Position numbers and translations under genes: made by a program. The notes under the pieces are model-generated. The model was not told the DNA's origin. It saw only the letters and a program-made list of their open reading frames with translations, and made no database searches. From Methanolobus psychrophilus R15 (GTDB lineage Archaea > Halobacteriota > Methanosarcinia > Methanosarcinales > Methanosarcinaceae), in assembly GCA_000306725.1 (NCBI GenBank), contig CP003083.1:1922001-1986000 (forward strand): a stretch of 64,000 nt of DNA, given 5' to 3'. Below, in pieces: positions 18,422 to 28,129 of the stretch; positions within the stretch are counted from its first letter, which is position 1, and every line of letters starts with the position of its first letter.

Positions 18422-19753
18422 ATGGTCGTTCTGGAAACAAAGGATCTCAGTTACTCTTACCCTGATGGCACCCTCGCTCTTGAGGATATCAATATAAAGA
18501 TCGAAAAGGGAAAGAAAATAGCATTTGTCGGTCGCAACGGCTCTGGCAAATCCACGCTTTTCCTTGCCCTTAACGGAACCCACCGCCCTCAGAAAGGCCA
18601 GGTGCTCTATCACGGGGAGCCCCTGAAATATGATTCAAAGTCCCTGCGCGAAGTACGGAAAAATGTAGGTATTGTTTTCCAGAATTCCGATGATCAGATA
18701 TTTGCGCCTACGATCTACCAGGATGTCGCTTTCGGACCTACTAACCTGGGTTATCCCAAAGAGAAGGTCGAAAAGATAGTCACTGATACTCTGGAGTATG
18801 TGGGGCTGACCCATCTCAGGAACAAACCTCCGCACCACCTCAGCGGAGGGCAGAAAAAGAGGGTTGCAATTGCCGGCATAGTCGCCATGGACCCGGAAGT
18901 TATCGTCCTTGATGAGCCACTTTCCAACCTTGATCCTGTGGGCGCGGATGAGGTAATGGACCTGCTAAACGAGCTAAATTATTTCGGAAAGACAATCGTG
19001 ATTTCCACCCATAATGTTGATCTTGCATACAGCTGGGCAGATTATGTCTTCCTTATGAACAACCGCAAAGTAATCAGTGAAGGTGCTCCTGAGGAAATAT
19101 TCAGGCAGACTGAGAATCTCAAGACAGCTTATCTCAAGAGGCCTGTTACGCTGGAGATATACGAGGAGATCAAAAAGAGAGGTCTTGCGAAAATAAAAAG
19201 CTGCCCTCGTGATATTCCAGACCTGGTGCAGACCCTGCGTCCTCAGCATCTGATGTGGGTCGATGTCCCTCCCGAGGTTAAGGAAGGGGATACTATAAAC
19301 CTGGGGATACTTTACGGGGAATATGCTATGGATTCGATGTATGAGGCCATTAACTGTCGTGTGCTGCACATCCACGAAGACGGTCTTGCGATAGTCGAGA
19401 TGGACAGAAAAGCTCTCAGGGCCGGCTCTATTGGTATCTATGACACTTCCAGATATTCTCATGATGAGCTGATACGTATTATTTCAAGGGATGGCATTGA
19501 ATGCGTGGGTGCTATGGGTAAGAAAAGCAAACTTATAGCTGAAGAAAATGACCTCTACATTCATGTTACTTCCGGGGTGATCGACCGTTCGATACTTAAT
19601 GCACTGTCAGGCCAAAGATGTCTTATTCTGACGCACGGTGGCATGGTGGACCATGCAATGGACAGGATAAAAAGCTATATGGAAAAAAGTGGAATAAATA
19701 TTCCTGTAAGTGTTGCCAATCAGGTAACGGAAAAGCAGACAAATCATTTATAA
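18422..19753 (+). CDS. cbiO: Cobalt ECF ATPase CbiO with extra C-terminal domain
   Basis: The first ~275 of 443 residues are a standard CbiO: Walker [10 protein letters not shown] at 37-45, Q-loop QNSDDQIF, signature LSGGQKKR near 140, Walker [14 protein letters not shown], and switch STHNVD. The remaining ~168 residues, from about 276, have no match I recognise. They contain GAMGKKSKL and GVIDRS...[13 protein letters not shown] segments and look like one or two compact alpha/beta domains. Usual CbiO is about 270-280 residues. It probably energises CbiMNQ; the tail may sense metal or a corrin intermediate. Confidence 0.93.
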   Translation: MVVLETKDLSYSYPDGTLALEDINIKIEKGKKIAFVGRNGSGKSTLFLALNGTHRPQKGQVLYHGEPLKYDSKSLREVRKNVGIVFQNSDDQIFAPTIYQDVAFGPTNLGYPKEKVEKIVTDTLEYVGLTHLRNKPPHHLSGGQKKRVAIAGIVAMDPEVIVLDEPLSNLDPVGADEVMDLLNELNYFGKTIVISTHNVDLAYSWADYVFLMNNRKVISEGAPEEIFRQTENLKTAYLKRPVTLEIYEEIKKRGLAKIKSCPRDIPDLVQTLRPQHLMWVDVPPEVKEGDTINLGILYGEYAMDSMYEAINCRVLHIHEDGLAIVEMDRKALRAGSIGIYDTSRYSHDELIRIISRDGIECVGAMGKKSKLIAEENDLYIHVTSGVIDRSILNALSGQRCLILTHGGMVDHAMDRIKSYMEKSGINIPVSVANQVTEKQTNHL

Positions 19754-20247
19754 TGAAACACCTGCTGATCCAGGCAAATACCTCTCTTGATTATGCATCC
19801 GGGGGCTATACTCCCTACCGGTAATTTTTACAGCTATATTCTCGGAGAGCAAAAGTCATCCATTGAATAAAAATGTAATAGCAAGCATAATATATAGTGC
19901 AAATAAAAGAATTATGTATCTTTCTTTCATCAGATATTGACTTATTTTATAATTATATAAACGTTGTGTTTTATAAGTGCTGCTTGCTTATGGTACCTTC
20001 CCTCTTTAAAAATCTACAAGAGTGGACATCGTATACATATTGCGACTGCATTGCATATAGAAACCAATCTCATCTGCTTGGTTTCGTCCAATTCCTACGT
20101 AGCCCTGGATAATCTGGTGCTACTTTAGCACGTGCTTAGTACATACTTGCTCATAATGCTTATATAGATTATATCCTTCTATGTAGTATTAAGTAATACT
20201 AAAAGATTCTGGGCTTAAATAGTAGTATCATACGGGGATTAAAAATC
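19754..20247. other. 494-base stretch without a gene; promoter and palindrome at its end
   Basis: No convincing coding frame is seen. The sequence is AT-rich. GCTTATATAGATTA at about 20157-20170 resembles a TATA box, and a perfect palindrome lies just downstream (20184-20201). The first 400 bases show no recognisable RNA gene or repeat. Confidence 0.5.
20184..20201. promoter_or_regulatory. Palindrome TAGTATTA-AG-TAATACTA before NicO-type gene
   Basis: Two eight-base arms are exact reverse complements around a two-base spacer, 47 bases upstream of the transporter start and about 20 bases past a TATA-like element. This position suits a repressor that blocks initiation. A nickel or cobalt regulator such as the NikR encoded at 38.7 kb is a possible ligand; this is inference. 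Confidence 0.45.
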
Positions 20248-20934
20248 ATGGAATTATTGCCGCCGGGAATGAGTGTATTGTCTTCGGATCTTAACTTCTT
20301 GATAATTCTCTCTGCATTCCTCCTTGGTGCATTACATGCACTCGAACCAGGTCATGGAAAATCTATCATGGCAGTTTTTGTCATGGGTACGGATGCAGAT
20401 CTAAAAGATGCTCTTCTCCTTGGACTTACAATAGTTATTTCTCATGTCATTGTAGTAATGGCATTGGGTGTTGCTTCCATTTATCTGGTCGAGGCCTTGA
20501 ATGTCGATCTGACCCACGATATCATGAGCCTGGTCGGTGGGCTCATACTGATAGGTGTGGGAGTATGGATATTAAGGAAATTCTATCACCCCCATGAGCA
20601 CACTATCGATACAAGGAAAGGGGTAATTGCAATAGGGCTTTCCACAGGGCTGATACCATGCCCGGCAGCGCTTGCGATATTGCTCTTCAGCATATCCAAT
20701 GATCAGGTATATAACGGTCTTTTCTATGTGCTCGTATTCAGCGCCGGTCTGGCAATATCTATAACTCTCCTCTCGATAGTATTTGTTAAAGGAAAGGGTT
20801 TTATAGAGGGCTATGTAAGCAGCAAGAGCATCAGCAAGCTTCCCCTGGTCAGCGGTTCATTCATAATTATCATAGGGGTGCTGACACTGCTGCATCCGAT
20901 ACTGGAACACCTGGCACCGGGTATACATATCTGA
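20248..20934 (+). CDS. NicO-family nickel/cobalt transporter-like membrane protein
   Basis: A 228-residue protein with six helices and the signature HALEPGHGKSIMAVF near 29-43, also seen in RcnA/NicO and related HupE/UreJ-like carriers. A His-rich loop (FYHPHEHTIDT, about 112-122) and a second GLSTGLIPCPAAL motif follow. NicO proteins move Ni2+ or Co2+, either in or out. The position after the cobalt importer and behind a palindromic operator-like site supports a metal role. Direction of transport is not evident. Confidence 0.78.
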   Translation: MELLPPGMSVLSSDLNFLIILSAFLLGALHALEPGHGKSIMAVFVMGTDADLKDALLLGLTIVISHVIVVMALGVASIYLVEALNVDLTHDIMSLVGGLILIGVGVWILRKFYHPHEHTIDTRKGVIAIGLSTGLIPCPAALAILLFSISNDQVYNGLFYVLVFSAGLAISITLLSIVFVKGKGFIEGYVSSKSISKLPLVSGSFIIIIGVLTLLHPILEHLAPGIHI

Positions 20935-20944
20935 AAAGGAGTGT

Positions 20945-21790
20945 TCAAATGCCCTCATAGGTTCTTTTCAACAGCAGTGCGTCGCCTTCATTGTCCGGGC
21001 TTTCACATATCAGAAGACCTTTCACCCTGAAGTCTTTCAATGCCTTCATAAGTTCTGCATATTGAAGGTCTGAATCCTCCAGATCGAGGTGGTTCTTCTC
21101 CCCCTTTTCTCCGTACTCTATCCCCGAAACATGCATGTGCATATCGCACAGGGCTTCTTTTCCGAGTGTTTCTTCAATCTTTGCAAGTACACGGCAGAAT
21201 TCCTCTTCGGAGTTCTCAGCTCCGTTGCTCCTGGCATGCAGGTGTGCAAAATCAATACAAGGAAGCACTCCTTCTATCTCGCTGCTCAGTCTCAGTGTTT
21301 CATCCAGGGACCCGAACTGAGAGGGTTTGCCAGTTGTTTCTGGTCTCAGGACAACAGGTATGCTGTCGTCCTCAAGTCTTGCTGCCAGTGTTTTGAGAAG
21401 AGTTGAAACTCTCTCATGCACTTTCTCCGTGGTGTCCTCATGATAATATGCAGGATGGAATACGATGTTCCTTGCCCCGCACAGGCTCCCTGTCCTTGCG
21501 GCCGCATATATCCTTCCGATACTGGCATCTATTTTTTCGGGTTCAGCGGAGTTAAGGTTGATGTAATATGGCGCATGTACGCTCAAGGACACATCCAGTT
21601 TCTCTGCTTTTTCAAGAACGTTACTTGCACTTTTCTCGCCCATCTTTACTCCCCGGACAAATTCGAGCTCCATGCAGCCGAGTTTCACATCTCTGATCCT
21701 TTCTATTCCGCTGATACTTGTGCCCCTAAGGGAGCCTCTGGGGGTGCCTGCTGTTCCGAAAAGTAATCTGTCGGACTTTTTTCCGCTCAT
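20945..21790 (-). CDS. Endonuclease IV-like TIM-barrel protein (AP endonuclease family 2)
   Basis: The 281-residue protein has the order of zinc residues of Nfo/xylose-isomerase-like barrels: SVHAPYYINL near 72, IVFHPAYY near 109, LRPETTGK near 148, CIDFAHLHA near 177, DMHMHVSG near 214 and LICESP near 260. Nfo cuts DNA at abasic sites, and archaeal relatives of this length are annotated as deoxyribonuclease IV. Several positions differ from E. coli Nfo, so activity is inferred. It overlaps the gene upstream by four bases. Confidence 0.8.
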   Translation of the reverse strand: MSGKKSDRLLFGTAGTPRGSLRGTSISGIERIRDVKLGCMELEFVRGVKMGEKSASNVLEKAEKLDVSLSVHAPYYINLNSAEPEKIDASIGRIYAAARTGSLCGARNIVFHPAYYHEDTTEKVHERVSTLLKTLAARLEDDSIPVVLRPETTGKPSQFGSLDETLRLSSEIEGVLPCIDFAHLHARSNGAENSEEEFCRVLAKIEETLGKEALCDMHMHVSGIEYGEKGEKNHLDLEDSDLQYAELMKALKDFRVKGLLICESPDNEGDALLLKRTYEGI

Positions 21791-22119
21791 GCAAACCCGA
21801 GTTTTGCCTTCAGTTCCTTTTCTCTCTCGGGAGAAAGCTTGTTCCTGACAAGTTCCATGAACGAATCAACATCTTCCTCTTCCAGTGAACGGATATCTTC
21901 TTTCTCTTCCATGGCAAGTCCTACGAGATAATCAAGCTCGGTGGCATCAAGCCTTTCCAGCCTTTCCTTGAAATCCTCCGCAGACTGTGCTATCTTATGG
22001 GATATGGGTCTGAGGATGAAAGGGTAACTGTGTCCCATCTTGGACATTGTACTTCCGCCGGCTTCAGGTGCCAGCTTGTCAAATATCTGTTTATCCATCT
22101 GCGAGAATTCTCTGCTCAT
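21787..22119 (-). CDS. Conserved archaeal protein of unknown function (110 residues)
   Basis: Soluble and acidic, probably all-alpha, with a long charged region (LDATELDYLVGLAMEEKEDI and EKELKAKLGFA). It overlaps the Nfo-like gene by four bases and is probably co-translated with it. Length and helix content resemble small archaeal conserved proteins of methanogens. No enzymatic motif is visible. A role tied to base excision repair would be guesswork. Confidence 0.7.
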   Translation of the reverse strand: MSREFSQMDKQIFDKLAPEAGGSTMSKMGHSYPFILRPISHKIAQSAEDFKERLERLDATELDYLVGLAMEEKEDIRSLEEEDVDSFMELVRNKLSPEREKELKAKLGFA

Positions 22120-22166
22120 GCAGATTAGTTGTAAAAGAAGGTTAATATAATTATGTACTTTTGACC

Positions 22167-22643
22167 TCAGCGCAGGATGTGCCCGTGTATGTCTATTTCT
22201 CCACTGACGATCCTGGTCGAGGAGATACGTTCGCTGTCCTGCGCAAGCACGAATCCGATCCTGACTATCTCTATGGGCTTCATGCCTTTATCTTTGCGGA
22301 TGCTGTTGATCTTAAGTGCTACAGGGTGTGTTTCCGGTGAAACCACAATATAATCATAGTCTTCGTCGAGTGTCTTGCCATAAGGGTCATTGAGTTCGAT
22401 CAGCCTGTACTTTACTTTTTTCGGGATTTCCTTAATGTATCTTAGGAGTTGTGACTCGCGATAGGGATAGTCCGGCATCTTACGGCTTCGTTTGTTTGCC
22501 ATTGCATTTGATGTCAGGCCTATGTCTACCTGTCCGCTGTCTGCAAGCTCGAATGCCTTTCTGAGAAGTTCCCTGTGTCCGTCGTGCAAGCATTCGAAAG
22601 TACCACCGATCGCTACTTTTGCCATCGGGATGTTAATTATCAT
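22167..22643 (-). CDS. coaD: Phosphopantetheine adenylyltransferase, archaeal type
   Basis: A 158-residue nucleotidyltransferase with GGTFECLHDGHRELL (HxGH) near 13-27, KMPDYPYRES, and the C-terminal SSTRIVSGEID corresponding to the ISSTxIR motif. It transfers AMP from ATP to 4'-phosphopantetheine in coenzyme A synthesis. The protein may start at the ATG six codons in (22625, MAKVAIGGTF), which fits other archaeal members better; neither has a clear ribosome site. It is divergent from radA, and the TATA-like TATATATA at 22713 reads on both strands. Confidence 0.9.
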   Translation of the reverse strand: MIINIPMAKVAIGGTFECLHDGHRELLRKAFELADSGQVDIGLTSNAMANKRSRKMPDYPYRESQLLRYIKEIPKKVKYRLIELNDPYGKTLDEDYDYIVVSPETHPVALKINSIRKDKGMKPIEIVRIGFVLAQDSERISSTRIVSGEIDIHGHILR

Positions 22644-22710
22644 TTTCTGTGATAAGGGTTGTGTTGCAGGAATCTCCTCTGGATGTTGAATACTTTCACC
22701 ATGCTTGGTC

Positions 22711-22724
22711 TATGTATATATACT
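22711..22724 (+). promoter_or_regulatory. TATA box of radA, symmetric and possibly shared with coaD
   Basis: TATGTATATATACT lies about 80 bases before the radA ATG at 22792 and about 70 bases before coaD on the other strand. Its symmetry allows initiation in both directions. Confidence 0.5.
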
Positions 22725-22791
22725 CCCGTCGCTATAGAATAGCACAATTGTGCACGAAATGGATAGCATGTGCACCTATGGAGTAACAAGT

Positions 22792-23769
22792 ATGACTGAA
22801 GTGTTATTAGAAGAACTGGACCATGTTGGTCCCGCAACCGCACAGAAACTGATGGATGCAGGGTTCACGACAGTAGAGGCGATAGCTGTTTCATCGCCTG
22901 CGGAACTTGCAACTGCAGCAGATATAGGTGAATCCACTGCCGCCAAGATCATCCTGGCTGCCCGGCAATCGGCGGATATCGGTGGTTTTGAGACCGGGGA
23001 TGTTGTAATGGAACGCAGGAAGCATGTGGGAAAACTTTCCACGGGCTGTGTGGAGTTCAATGAGATGATGGGAGGCGGGATCGAGACCCAATCGATAACT
23101 GAGATGTACGGTGAGTTCGGTTCCGGGAAGACCCAGGTTGCACACCAGCTTGCAGTAAATGTACAGCTTCCCAGAGAACTGGGAGGTCTTGACGGCTCTG
23201 TGATCATCATCGACACTGAGAACACTTTCAGACCGGAGAGAATCCAGCAGATGGTGGAAGGACTATCCGAGAAGTATGGTCAGGAGTACGATCACGAAGA
23301 GTTCCTGAAGAACATACATGTTGCGCGTGCCTTCAATTCCAATCATCAGATATTGCTTGTGGATTCAGCAATGGAACTTGCTAACGAGCTCAAAAACACC
23401 GAAAAGCCTGTAAGGCTTCTCATTGTGGACTCACTGACTGCCCATTTCAGGGCTGAGTATATAGGCAGAGGCACCCTTGCTGACCGGCAGCAGAAACTCA
23501 ACAAGCATCTTCATGGGCTGCAAAGATTCGGAGACCTTTTAAACGCATGTGTTGTTGTGACGAACCAGGTAATGTCAAAACCGGATGCATTCTTCGGTGA
23601 TCCTACAAAACCAATTGGCGGGCATATTGTGGGGCATACGGCCACTTTCAGGTTATACCTGCGCAAATCCAAAGGGGACAAGAGAATAGTCCGGCTTGTG
23701 GACTCGCCTAACCTTCCGGATGCCGAGTCTATAATCTCCGTCACTACTGCAGGATTGCGAGATCCATGA
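22792..23769 (+). CDS. radA: DNA repair and recombination protein RadA (archaeal RecA/Rad51)
   Basis: From the ATG at 22792 (GGAG eight bases upstream) the protein has 325 residues, the normal RadA length. Helix-hairpin-helix N-domain ([17 protein letters not shown]), Walker [10 protein letters not shown] at 107-115, Walker [16 protein letters not shown], and the C-terminal [19 protein letters not shown] are present. It forms filaments on single-stranded DNA and catalyses strand exchange. An in-frame upstream ATG at 22750 adds non-conserved residues. No intein is present. Confidence 0.97.
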   Translation: MTEVLLEELDHVGPATAQKLMDAGFTTVEAIAVSSPAELATAADIGESTAAKIILAARQSADIGGFETGDVVMERRKHVGKLSTGCVEFNEMMGGGIETQSITEMYGEFGSGKTQVAHQLAVNVQLPRELGGLDGSVIIIDTENTFRPERIQQMVEGLSEKYGQEYDHEEFLKNIHVARAFNSNHQILLVDSAMELANELKNTEKPVRLLIVDSLTAHFRAEYIGRGTLADRQQKLNKHLHGLQRFGDLLNACVVVTNQVMSKPDAFFGDPTKPIGGHIVGHTATFRLYLRKSKGDKRIVRLVDSPNLPDAESIISVTTAGLRDP

Positions 23770-23771
23770 TC

Positions 23772-23796
23772 AGGGAAATGTTTTAATTGTTTCCCT
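23772..23796 (+). terminator. radA terminator hairpin
   Basis: AGGGAAA and TTTCCCT form a seven-base-pair stem with an 11-base loop, followed by TTATCTACTTTTTA. It lies immediately after the radA stop and before the phosphatase gene. Confidence 0.5.
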
Positions 23797-23809
23797 TTAT
23801 CTACTTTTT

Positions 23810-24490
23810 ATGAAATTCAAGGCCCTTGCCATTGACATAGACGGCACTATCACAGATACGGATCGCCGGCTCAGCCTGAAAGCGGTTGAAAAACTGCGCA
23901 CCCTTGATGTTCCGGTTGTTCTTGCAACAGGTAATGTACTCTGTTATGCCAAGGCTGCTTCCAAACTCATAGGGGTATGTTGTCGCATAATTGCCGAGAA
24001 TGGTGGTATTATCACAGATGGATTTGATAAGGAACCTATAGTGTCGGATCACATACATGAGTGTGAACAGGCTTTCGTTTTTCTTTCACAGGTACTCGAT
24101 ATGGAAAAGCTTGACTCGTCCCTGAGAAAAACGGAGATAGTGCTCAGAAGGAACTTTGATATTGAGAGCGCGAGAGCTTTGCTGGAAACCACCGGATTTG
24201 ATGTTGAGATCATCGACACCCATTTTGCTATCCATATCAAGAGCAAAAAGATAAACAAAGGTACAGGCCTTGTAAAAATGGCTGAACTTATGGGTCTGGA
24301 AGTATCTGATTTTGTTGCGATAGGCGATTCTGTGAATGACGTTGAAATGCTTGATGTGGCAGGCTTCTCTGTAGCTGTAGGAAATGCCGACAGTGTGACT
24401 AAAAACGCTGCAGATCATGTTACAGGCACTACGTATGGCGACGGAACAGCAGAAGCTATTGACTACCTTCTTTCAAAGGGCATGCTGTGA
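23810..24490 (+). CDS. pgp: Phosphoglycolate phosphatase, archaeal HAD type
   Basis: A 226-residue HAD hydrolase with motif I DIDGTITDTD (nucleophile Asp near 9), motif II VLATGN, the C2-type cap, and motif III/IV KG..LVKMAEL and AIGDSVNDVEML. It matches the TA0175-type phosphatases that act on 2-phosphoglycolate, salvaging damage-derived product. Two-carbon specificity is inherited annotation; sugar-phosphate substrates remain possible. Spacing to radA is 40 bases with a hairpin between, so it may have its own promoter. Confidence 0.87.
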   Translation: MKFKALAIDIDGTITDTDRRLSLKAVEKLRTLDVPVVLATGNVLCYAKAASKLIGVCCRIIAENGGIITDGFDKEPIVSDHIHECEQAFVFLSQVLDMEKLDSSLRKTEIVLRRNFDIESARALLETTGFDVEIIDTHFAIHIKSKKINKGTGLVKMAELMGLEVSDFVAIGDSVNDVEMLDVAGFSVAVGNADSVTKNAADHVTGTTYGDGTAEAIDYLLSKGML

Positions 24491-24572
24491 CCTTTTAAGC
24501 CTGAAGTGAATGGGTATAAAAAAAGGCTGTAAGAATGGCTGTAAAGCCCGGGGTGAACTTATATCCGTGGTT

Positions 24573-24845
24573 TTACAAACCTGCTTTATCTTTTAGGCTC
24601 TTGGCTAGGTTCTTGTCGACAACTATGTAGTCCTTGATAGCCCTGACAGACTCGAACGGTAACAATATGTACTGGTCATCGGTCAGGTATTTGGATGTAT
24701 CAAGACTCATATCCGGCTTTACTATCAGGTTTATCAGGTCTCCTGTTTTTACGTCCATCACTATATTGAACAGGACACCTATTTCTGTACCATCGGTTGC
24801 CATTACCTGTTTGCTTGAAAGGTTTTTTGCAAAGACATTTGCCAT
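24573..24845 (-). CDS. PRC-barrel domain protein
   Basis: From the ATG at 24845, preceded by GGGGTG, the product is 90 residues. It is a single PRC-barrel: an A-x-D-G-x-x-I-G-x-x-x-D-x-x-x-x-D-L pattern (TDGTEIGVLFNIVMDVKTGDL) and LLPFESVRAIKDYIVVD. Small free-standing PRC-barrels are common in methanogens and are thought to aid protein or RNA interactions, some near CdvB cell-division genes. It lies downstream of cdc48 on the same strand with 50 bases between. Confidence 0.85.
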   Translation of the reverse strand: MANVFAKNLSSKQVMATDGTEIGVLFNIVMDVKTGDLINLIVKPDMSLDTSKYLTDDQYILLPFESVRAIKDYIVVDKNLAKSLKDKAGL

Positions 24846-24895
24846 TATTTCATTCACCCCTGAATATAAAAGCGACACTTAAATTTTTCATATAT

Positions 24896-27142
24896 TTATC
24901 TGTATCCTATATAAGAACTTGGTTCCTCTTTCTTTATGCCACCTTTGAACTGTGCCTGTATTCTCTCATAATACTCTATCATGTTCTCTGACAGCGTTGG
25001 TCTTACTTTGGCCAGGGCTTCCCTGAAATACTTCATGCTGACCTTGTCGCTCTCGAAGTTTTCGCGCAGTGCCAGCATGACCGCTTCTCTGCACACGGCT
25101 TCTATGTCTGAGCCAACAAAGCCTTCAGTAAGAATTGCGAGGTCATCTATATTGACGTCATCTCCCATGGGGATATTCCTGGTGTGTATCCTGAATATAT
25201 CTTTCCTGCCTGTAAGCGTGGACTGCCCTACAAGCACAAGCCTGTCAAAGCGCCCGGATCTCAGAAGTGCGGGGTCCAGCATATCGGGACGGTTGGTGGC
25301 CGCTATCACGACTATCTCTTTCAGGGGCTCAAGTCCGTCAAGTTCTGTGAGCAACTGGTTGACTATCCTTTCAGAAACCTTGCCGTCCTCAGTCATCGCA
25401 CTTCGCATGGGTGCTATTGAATCTATCTCATCGAAGAATACTATACAAGGAGCTACCTGCCTTGCTTTCTTAAATGTCTCACGAATGGCTTTCTCCGATT
25501 CACCTACCCATTTTGAGAGCATCTGTGGTCCCTTCACGCTGATGAAGTTCGCGTTGGATTCATTAGCAACTGCCTGTGCAATAAGCGTCTTTCCGGTGCC
25601 CGGCGGGCCGAACAGCAAAATACCTTTAGGGGGCCTAATGCCCATCTCAACGAACTTTTCAGGTCTTGTAAGAGGCCATTCAACTGCCTCTACTATTTCC
25701 TGCTTCGCTTTATCAAGACCTCCCACGTCGCTCCATTTAACAGCGGGCACTTCCACAAGCACTTCTCTCATGGCAGACGGTTCTATCTCGCGAAGCGCAC
25801 TCTCAAAGTCCTCCTTGCATACATTGATGGTATCCAGTATCTCCGGCGGTATTTCTTCGTCCTCCAGGTTGATGTCAGGCAGTGCGCGCCTGAGTGACTT
25901 CATAGCAGCTTCCTGCACCAGTGCAAGAAGGTCTGCGCCTACAAAGCCCTGGGTGTGCTTTGCAAGATACTCGAGCATCTCAGGGGTGACATCCTCGCGA
26001 AGTGGTACTCCTCTGGTATGGATCTGCAGTATCTCCAGACGGTCATCGGTGTCCGGGACCCCTATCTCGATTTCCCTGTCAAACCTTCCAGGCCTGCGCA
26101 GGGCCGGGTCTATGGCGTCCACACGGTTGGTGGCTCCGATGACAACTACCTGTCCTCTTTCTTCAAGGCCGTCCATCATTGTGAGGAGCTGGGCGACCAC
26201 CCTCCTTTCCACTTCACCCGTAACGTTCTGCCTCTTGGGTGCAATGGAGTCTATCTCATCAATGAATATAATAGAGGGAGCCTCTTCCTCTGCCTCCTCG
26301 AATATCTTGCGTATGCGCTCCTCGCTCTCGCCATAGTATTTACCCATGATCTCGGGGCCCGCAATATAAAGGAAGTTGGCGCGGGATTCATTTGCCACAG
26401 CTTTTGCAATAAGCGTCTTTCCGGTGCCTGGCGGTCCGAACAGTATGATACCTTTGGGGGGCTCAATGTTAAGTCTCTGGAACAGCTCCGGGTGCTTCAG
26501 GGGCAACTCTATCATTTCCCTGACGCGCTGTATCTCGGTGCCAAGACCCCCTATGTCCTCATAGGTGATTCCTCTTGCCGCACCATCATATCCCCTTACG
26601 GGTTTTTGCCTCAGTTCTATTTCAGTGAATTCACCTATTATCACAATGGTCTCGGTAGGTTCGACCTCGACGGCTATGAGCGGTATGGCCTGCCCTCCGC
26701 CCACCTGGCTGGACATTGGCTGGGTCATGGAACTGATGATGGGTATGACATCCCCTTCCACAAGAGGCCGCTTCATTATGTTCCTTTTGATTATCTCGCT
26801 AATGTGATCCCCGAATTCCATGGTCACGCCTTCCGGCGGGGCCAGGATGACCTTGGTAGCTGTTTCAACATCAGCTTTCCTGATTGTAACCCTCTCTCCA
26901 ATCCCCACACCGGCATTCTGGCGGATGAATCCGTCTATGCGGACTATGCCCTGTCCCCAGTCCTGCCTCTCGGCTCTCCACACCTTGGCCGCAGTCTTTC
27001 TCTTACCCTCTATCTCCACTATGTCTCCGGGAGACAACTGCAAACTAAGAAGGGTTGTGGGGTCAAGCCTTACAATGCCCCTACCGAAGTCGTTCGGATG
27101 TGCTTTCTCTACTTTGATCTGTACTTCGTCCATTGAGTTCAT
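24896..27142 (-). CDS. cdc48: CDC48/VAT-type AAA+ ATPase
   Basis: The 748-residue protein has the N-terminal double-psi barrel/Cdc48 domain (residues 5-190) and two AAA modules with Walker A GPPGTGKT at 236-243 and 512-519. Each has a Walker [13 protein letters not shown]-type segment and an arginine-finger region ([13 protein letters not shown] and [12 protein letters not shown]). The protein unfolds substrates for the proteasome and acts in quality control. The C-terminus ends SSYIGYR, with a penultimate Tyr as in HbYX-like tails. It is divergent from the TRAM gene. Confidence 0.96.
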   Translation of the reverse strand: MNSMDEVQIKVEKAHPNDFGRGIVRLDPTTLLSLQLSPGDIVEIEGKRKTAAKVWRAERQDWGQGIVRIDGFIRQNAGVGIGERVTIRKADVETATKVILAPPEGVTMEFGDHISEIIKRNIMKRPLVEGDVIPIISSMTQPMSSQVGGGQAIPLIAVEVEPTETIVIIGEFTEIELRQKPVRGYDGAARGITYEDIGGLGTEIQRVREMIELPLKHPELFQRLNIEPPKGIILFGPPGTGKTLIAKAVANESRANFLYIAGPEIMGKYYGESEERIRKIFEEAEEEAPSIIFIDEIDSIAPKRQNVTGEVERRVVAQLLTMMDGLEERGQVVVIGATNRVDAIDPALRRPGRFDREIEIGVPDTDDRLEILQIHTRGVPLREDVTPEMLEYLAKHTQGFVGADLLALVQEAAMKSLRRALPDINLEDEEIPPEILDTINVCKEDFESALREIEPSAMREVLVEVPAVKWSDVGGLDKAKQEIVEAVEWPLTRPEKFVEMGIRPPKGILLFGPPGTGKTLIAQAVANESNANFISVKGPQMLSKWVGESEKAIRETFKKARQVAPCIVFFDEIDSIAPMRSAMTEDGKVSERIVNQLLTELDGLEPLKEIVVIAATNRPDMLDPALLRSGRFDRLVLVGQSTLTGRKDIFRIHTRNIPMGDDVNIDDLAILTEGFVGSDIEAVCREAVMLALRENFESDKVSMKYFREALAKVRPTLSENMIEYYERIQAQFKGGIKKEEPSSYIGYR

Positions 27143-27256
27143 CCTGAATATTATTTTAAATCTATAATTTGATTGTGATTGCTAGGTACTTATTTTATTT
27201 CATAGTTAAAATAGATGTGGTATATGATATACCCGGCAGCTTCTATTCTCACTAAA

Positions 27257-27396
27257 AAGATTTAAATATGGATTTGTATGTATTATGCCTGAGATAAGAA
27301 ACTATTCTGCGGATTCTCTATAAATTCCTTATTTATGGTGGCTCTTCAGCAGTATGGTTGAAGATCTTATTTTTCAAATAAAGGACGTGCATTGTT
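27257..27396 (+). promoter_or_regulatory. TRAM gene promoter and ~105-base leader
   Basis: TTTAAATATG at 27261 is a good TATA box. The expected start site near 27290 gives an untranslated leader of about 105 bases, long for an archaeon. CTTCA/TGAAG (27346-27365) and TTATTT/AAATAA (27367-27381) can pair; the second hairpin directly precedes the AAGGA ribosome site, so the leader could modulate translation. Confidence 0.5.
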
Positions 27397-27606
27397 TTGT
27401 TTAACAATAATCAAGAGTCAACAGCTCCTGTAGCTGCTGGAGAAACATACGAAGTAACGATTCAGGACATCGCAAAAGAAGGCGACGGCATTGCCAGGAT
27501 AGAGGGCTTTGTTATCTTTGTGCCTCAGACCGAAGTCGGTGAGACTGTAAACATCAAGATCACCAAAGTACTGCGTAAATTCGCATTTGCAGAAAAGGAA
27601 GAATAA
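27397..27606 (+). CDS. TRAM-domain RNA-binding protein
   Basis: A 69-residue single TRAM domain: [29 protein letters not shown], then [21 protein letters not shown]. It begins with TTG preceded by AAGGA. Methanosarcinales encode several stand-alone TRAM proteins; some act as RNA chaperones and are cold-induced in Methanococcoides and Methanolobus relatives. The long structured leader is consistent with such control, but induction is not shown by sequence. It stands alone between cdc48 and a DUF378 gene. Confidence 0.93.
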   Translation: MFNNNQESTAPVAAGETYEVTIQDIAKEGDGIARIEGFVIFVPQTEVGETVNIKITKVLRKFAFAEKEE

Positions 27607-27848
27607 ACTTTTATGATGGGCCAGAGCCCATCTTATTTATATTCAGTTTTATATTTTAAATTCATATTCTTGTTTACTTCTTCTTTTAAGAGAACGGATA
27701 GTCTTCTGGTGCTTAAACAGGCATGCCTCTTTTCTCCGTTGAAATTCCACGCTTCGTGACCGATTCTTAAAATTGTTACTCCAAACTTTAAGAACCATTA
27801 CTCACATAAAGAAAATTAGTATTTAGGGGGTTTTTAGGAGGTGACAAA

Positions 27849-28097
27849 TTGGCAACAAGAATGAACACTCTTGATTGGTTATCCCTTGCACTTGTGATAA
27901 TTGGTGGCCTTAACTGGGGTTTGGTCGGTGCATTCGAGTTTGACCTTGTAGCAGCTATCTTTGGCGAGATGAGTCTGCTCTCAAGAATAATCTACATCCT
28001 TGTGGGTCTGGCAGCGCTATACATGCTGTATTTCGCAACAAGGGTAGGCAGCTCTGACAGGGCAGATGAAACCAGAACAACGACAGCACGCAAGTGA
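27849..28097 (+). CDS. DUF378 small membrane protein
   Basis: An 82-residue protein with two helices and the DUF378 pattern LDWLSLALVIIGGLNWGLVGAF, then ILVGLAALYMLYF. It starts with TTG directly behind an excellent GGAGGTGA. The tail is hydrophilic (DRADETRTTTARK). The family is widespread and functionally uncharacterised. The gene stands alone, 242 bases after the TRAM gene. Confidence 0.85.
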   Translation: MATRMNTLDWLSLALVIIGGLNWGLVGAFEFDLVAAIFGEMSLLSRIIYILVGLAALYMLYFATRVGSSDRADETRTTTARK

Positions 28098-28129
28098 TTT
28101 GTACTTATGTGTTTTAAGTTGATGATGGA

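Noticed and set aside
24981-27167. Long plus-strand open frames (451, 393 and 115 codons) opposite cdc48
   Set aside because: They are antisense shadows of the conserved AAA ATPase; composition is Ser/Pro-rich and no family motif is visible.
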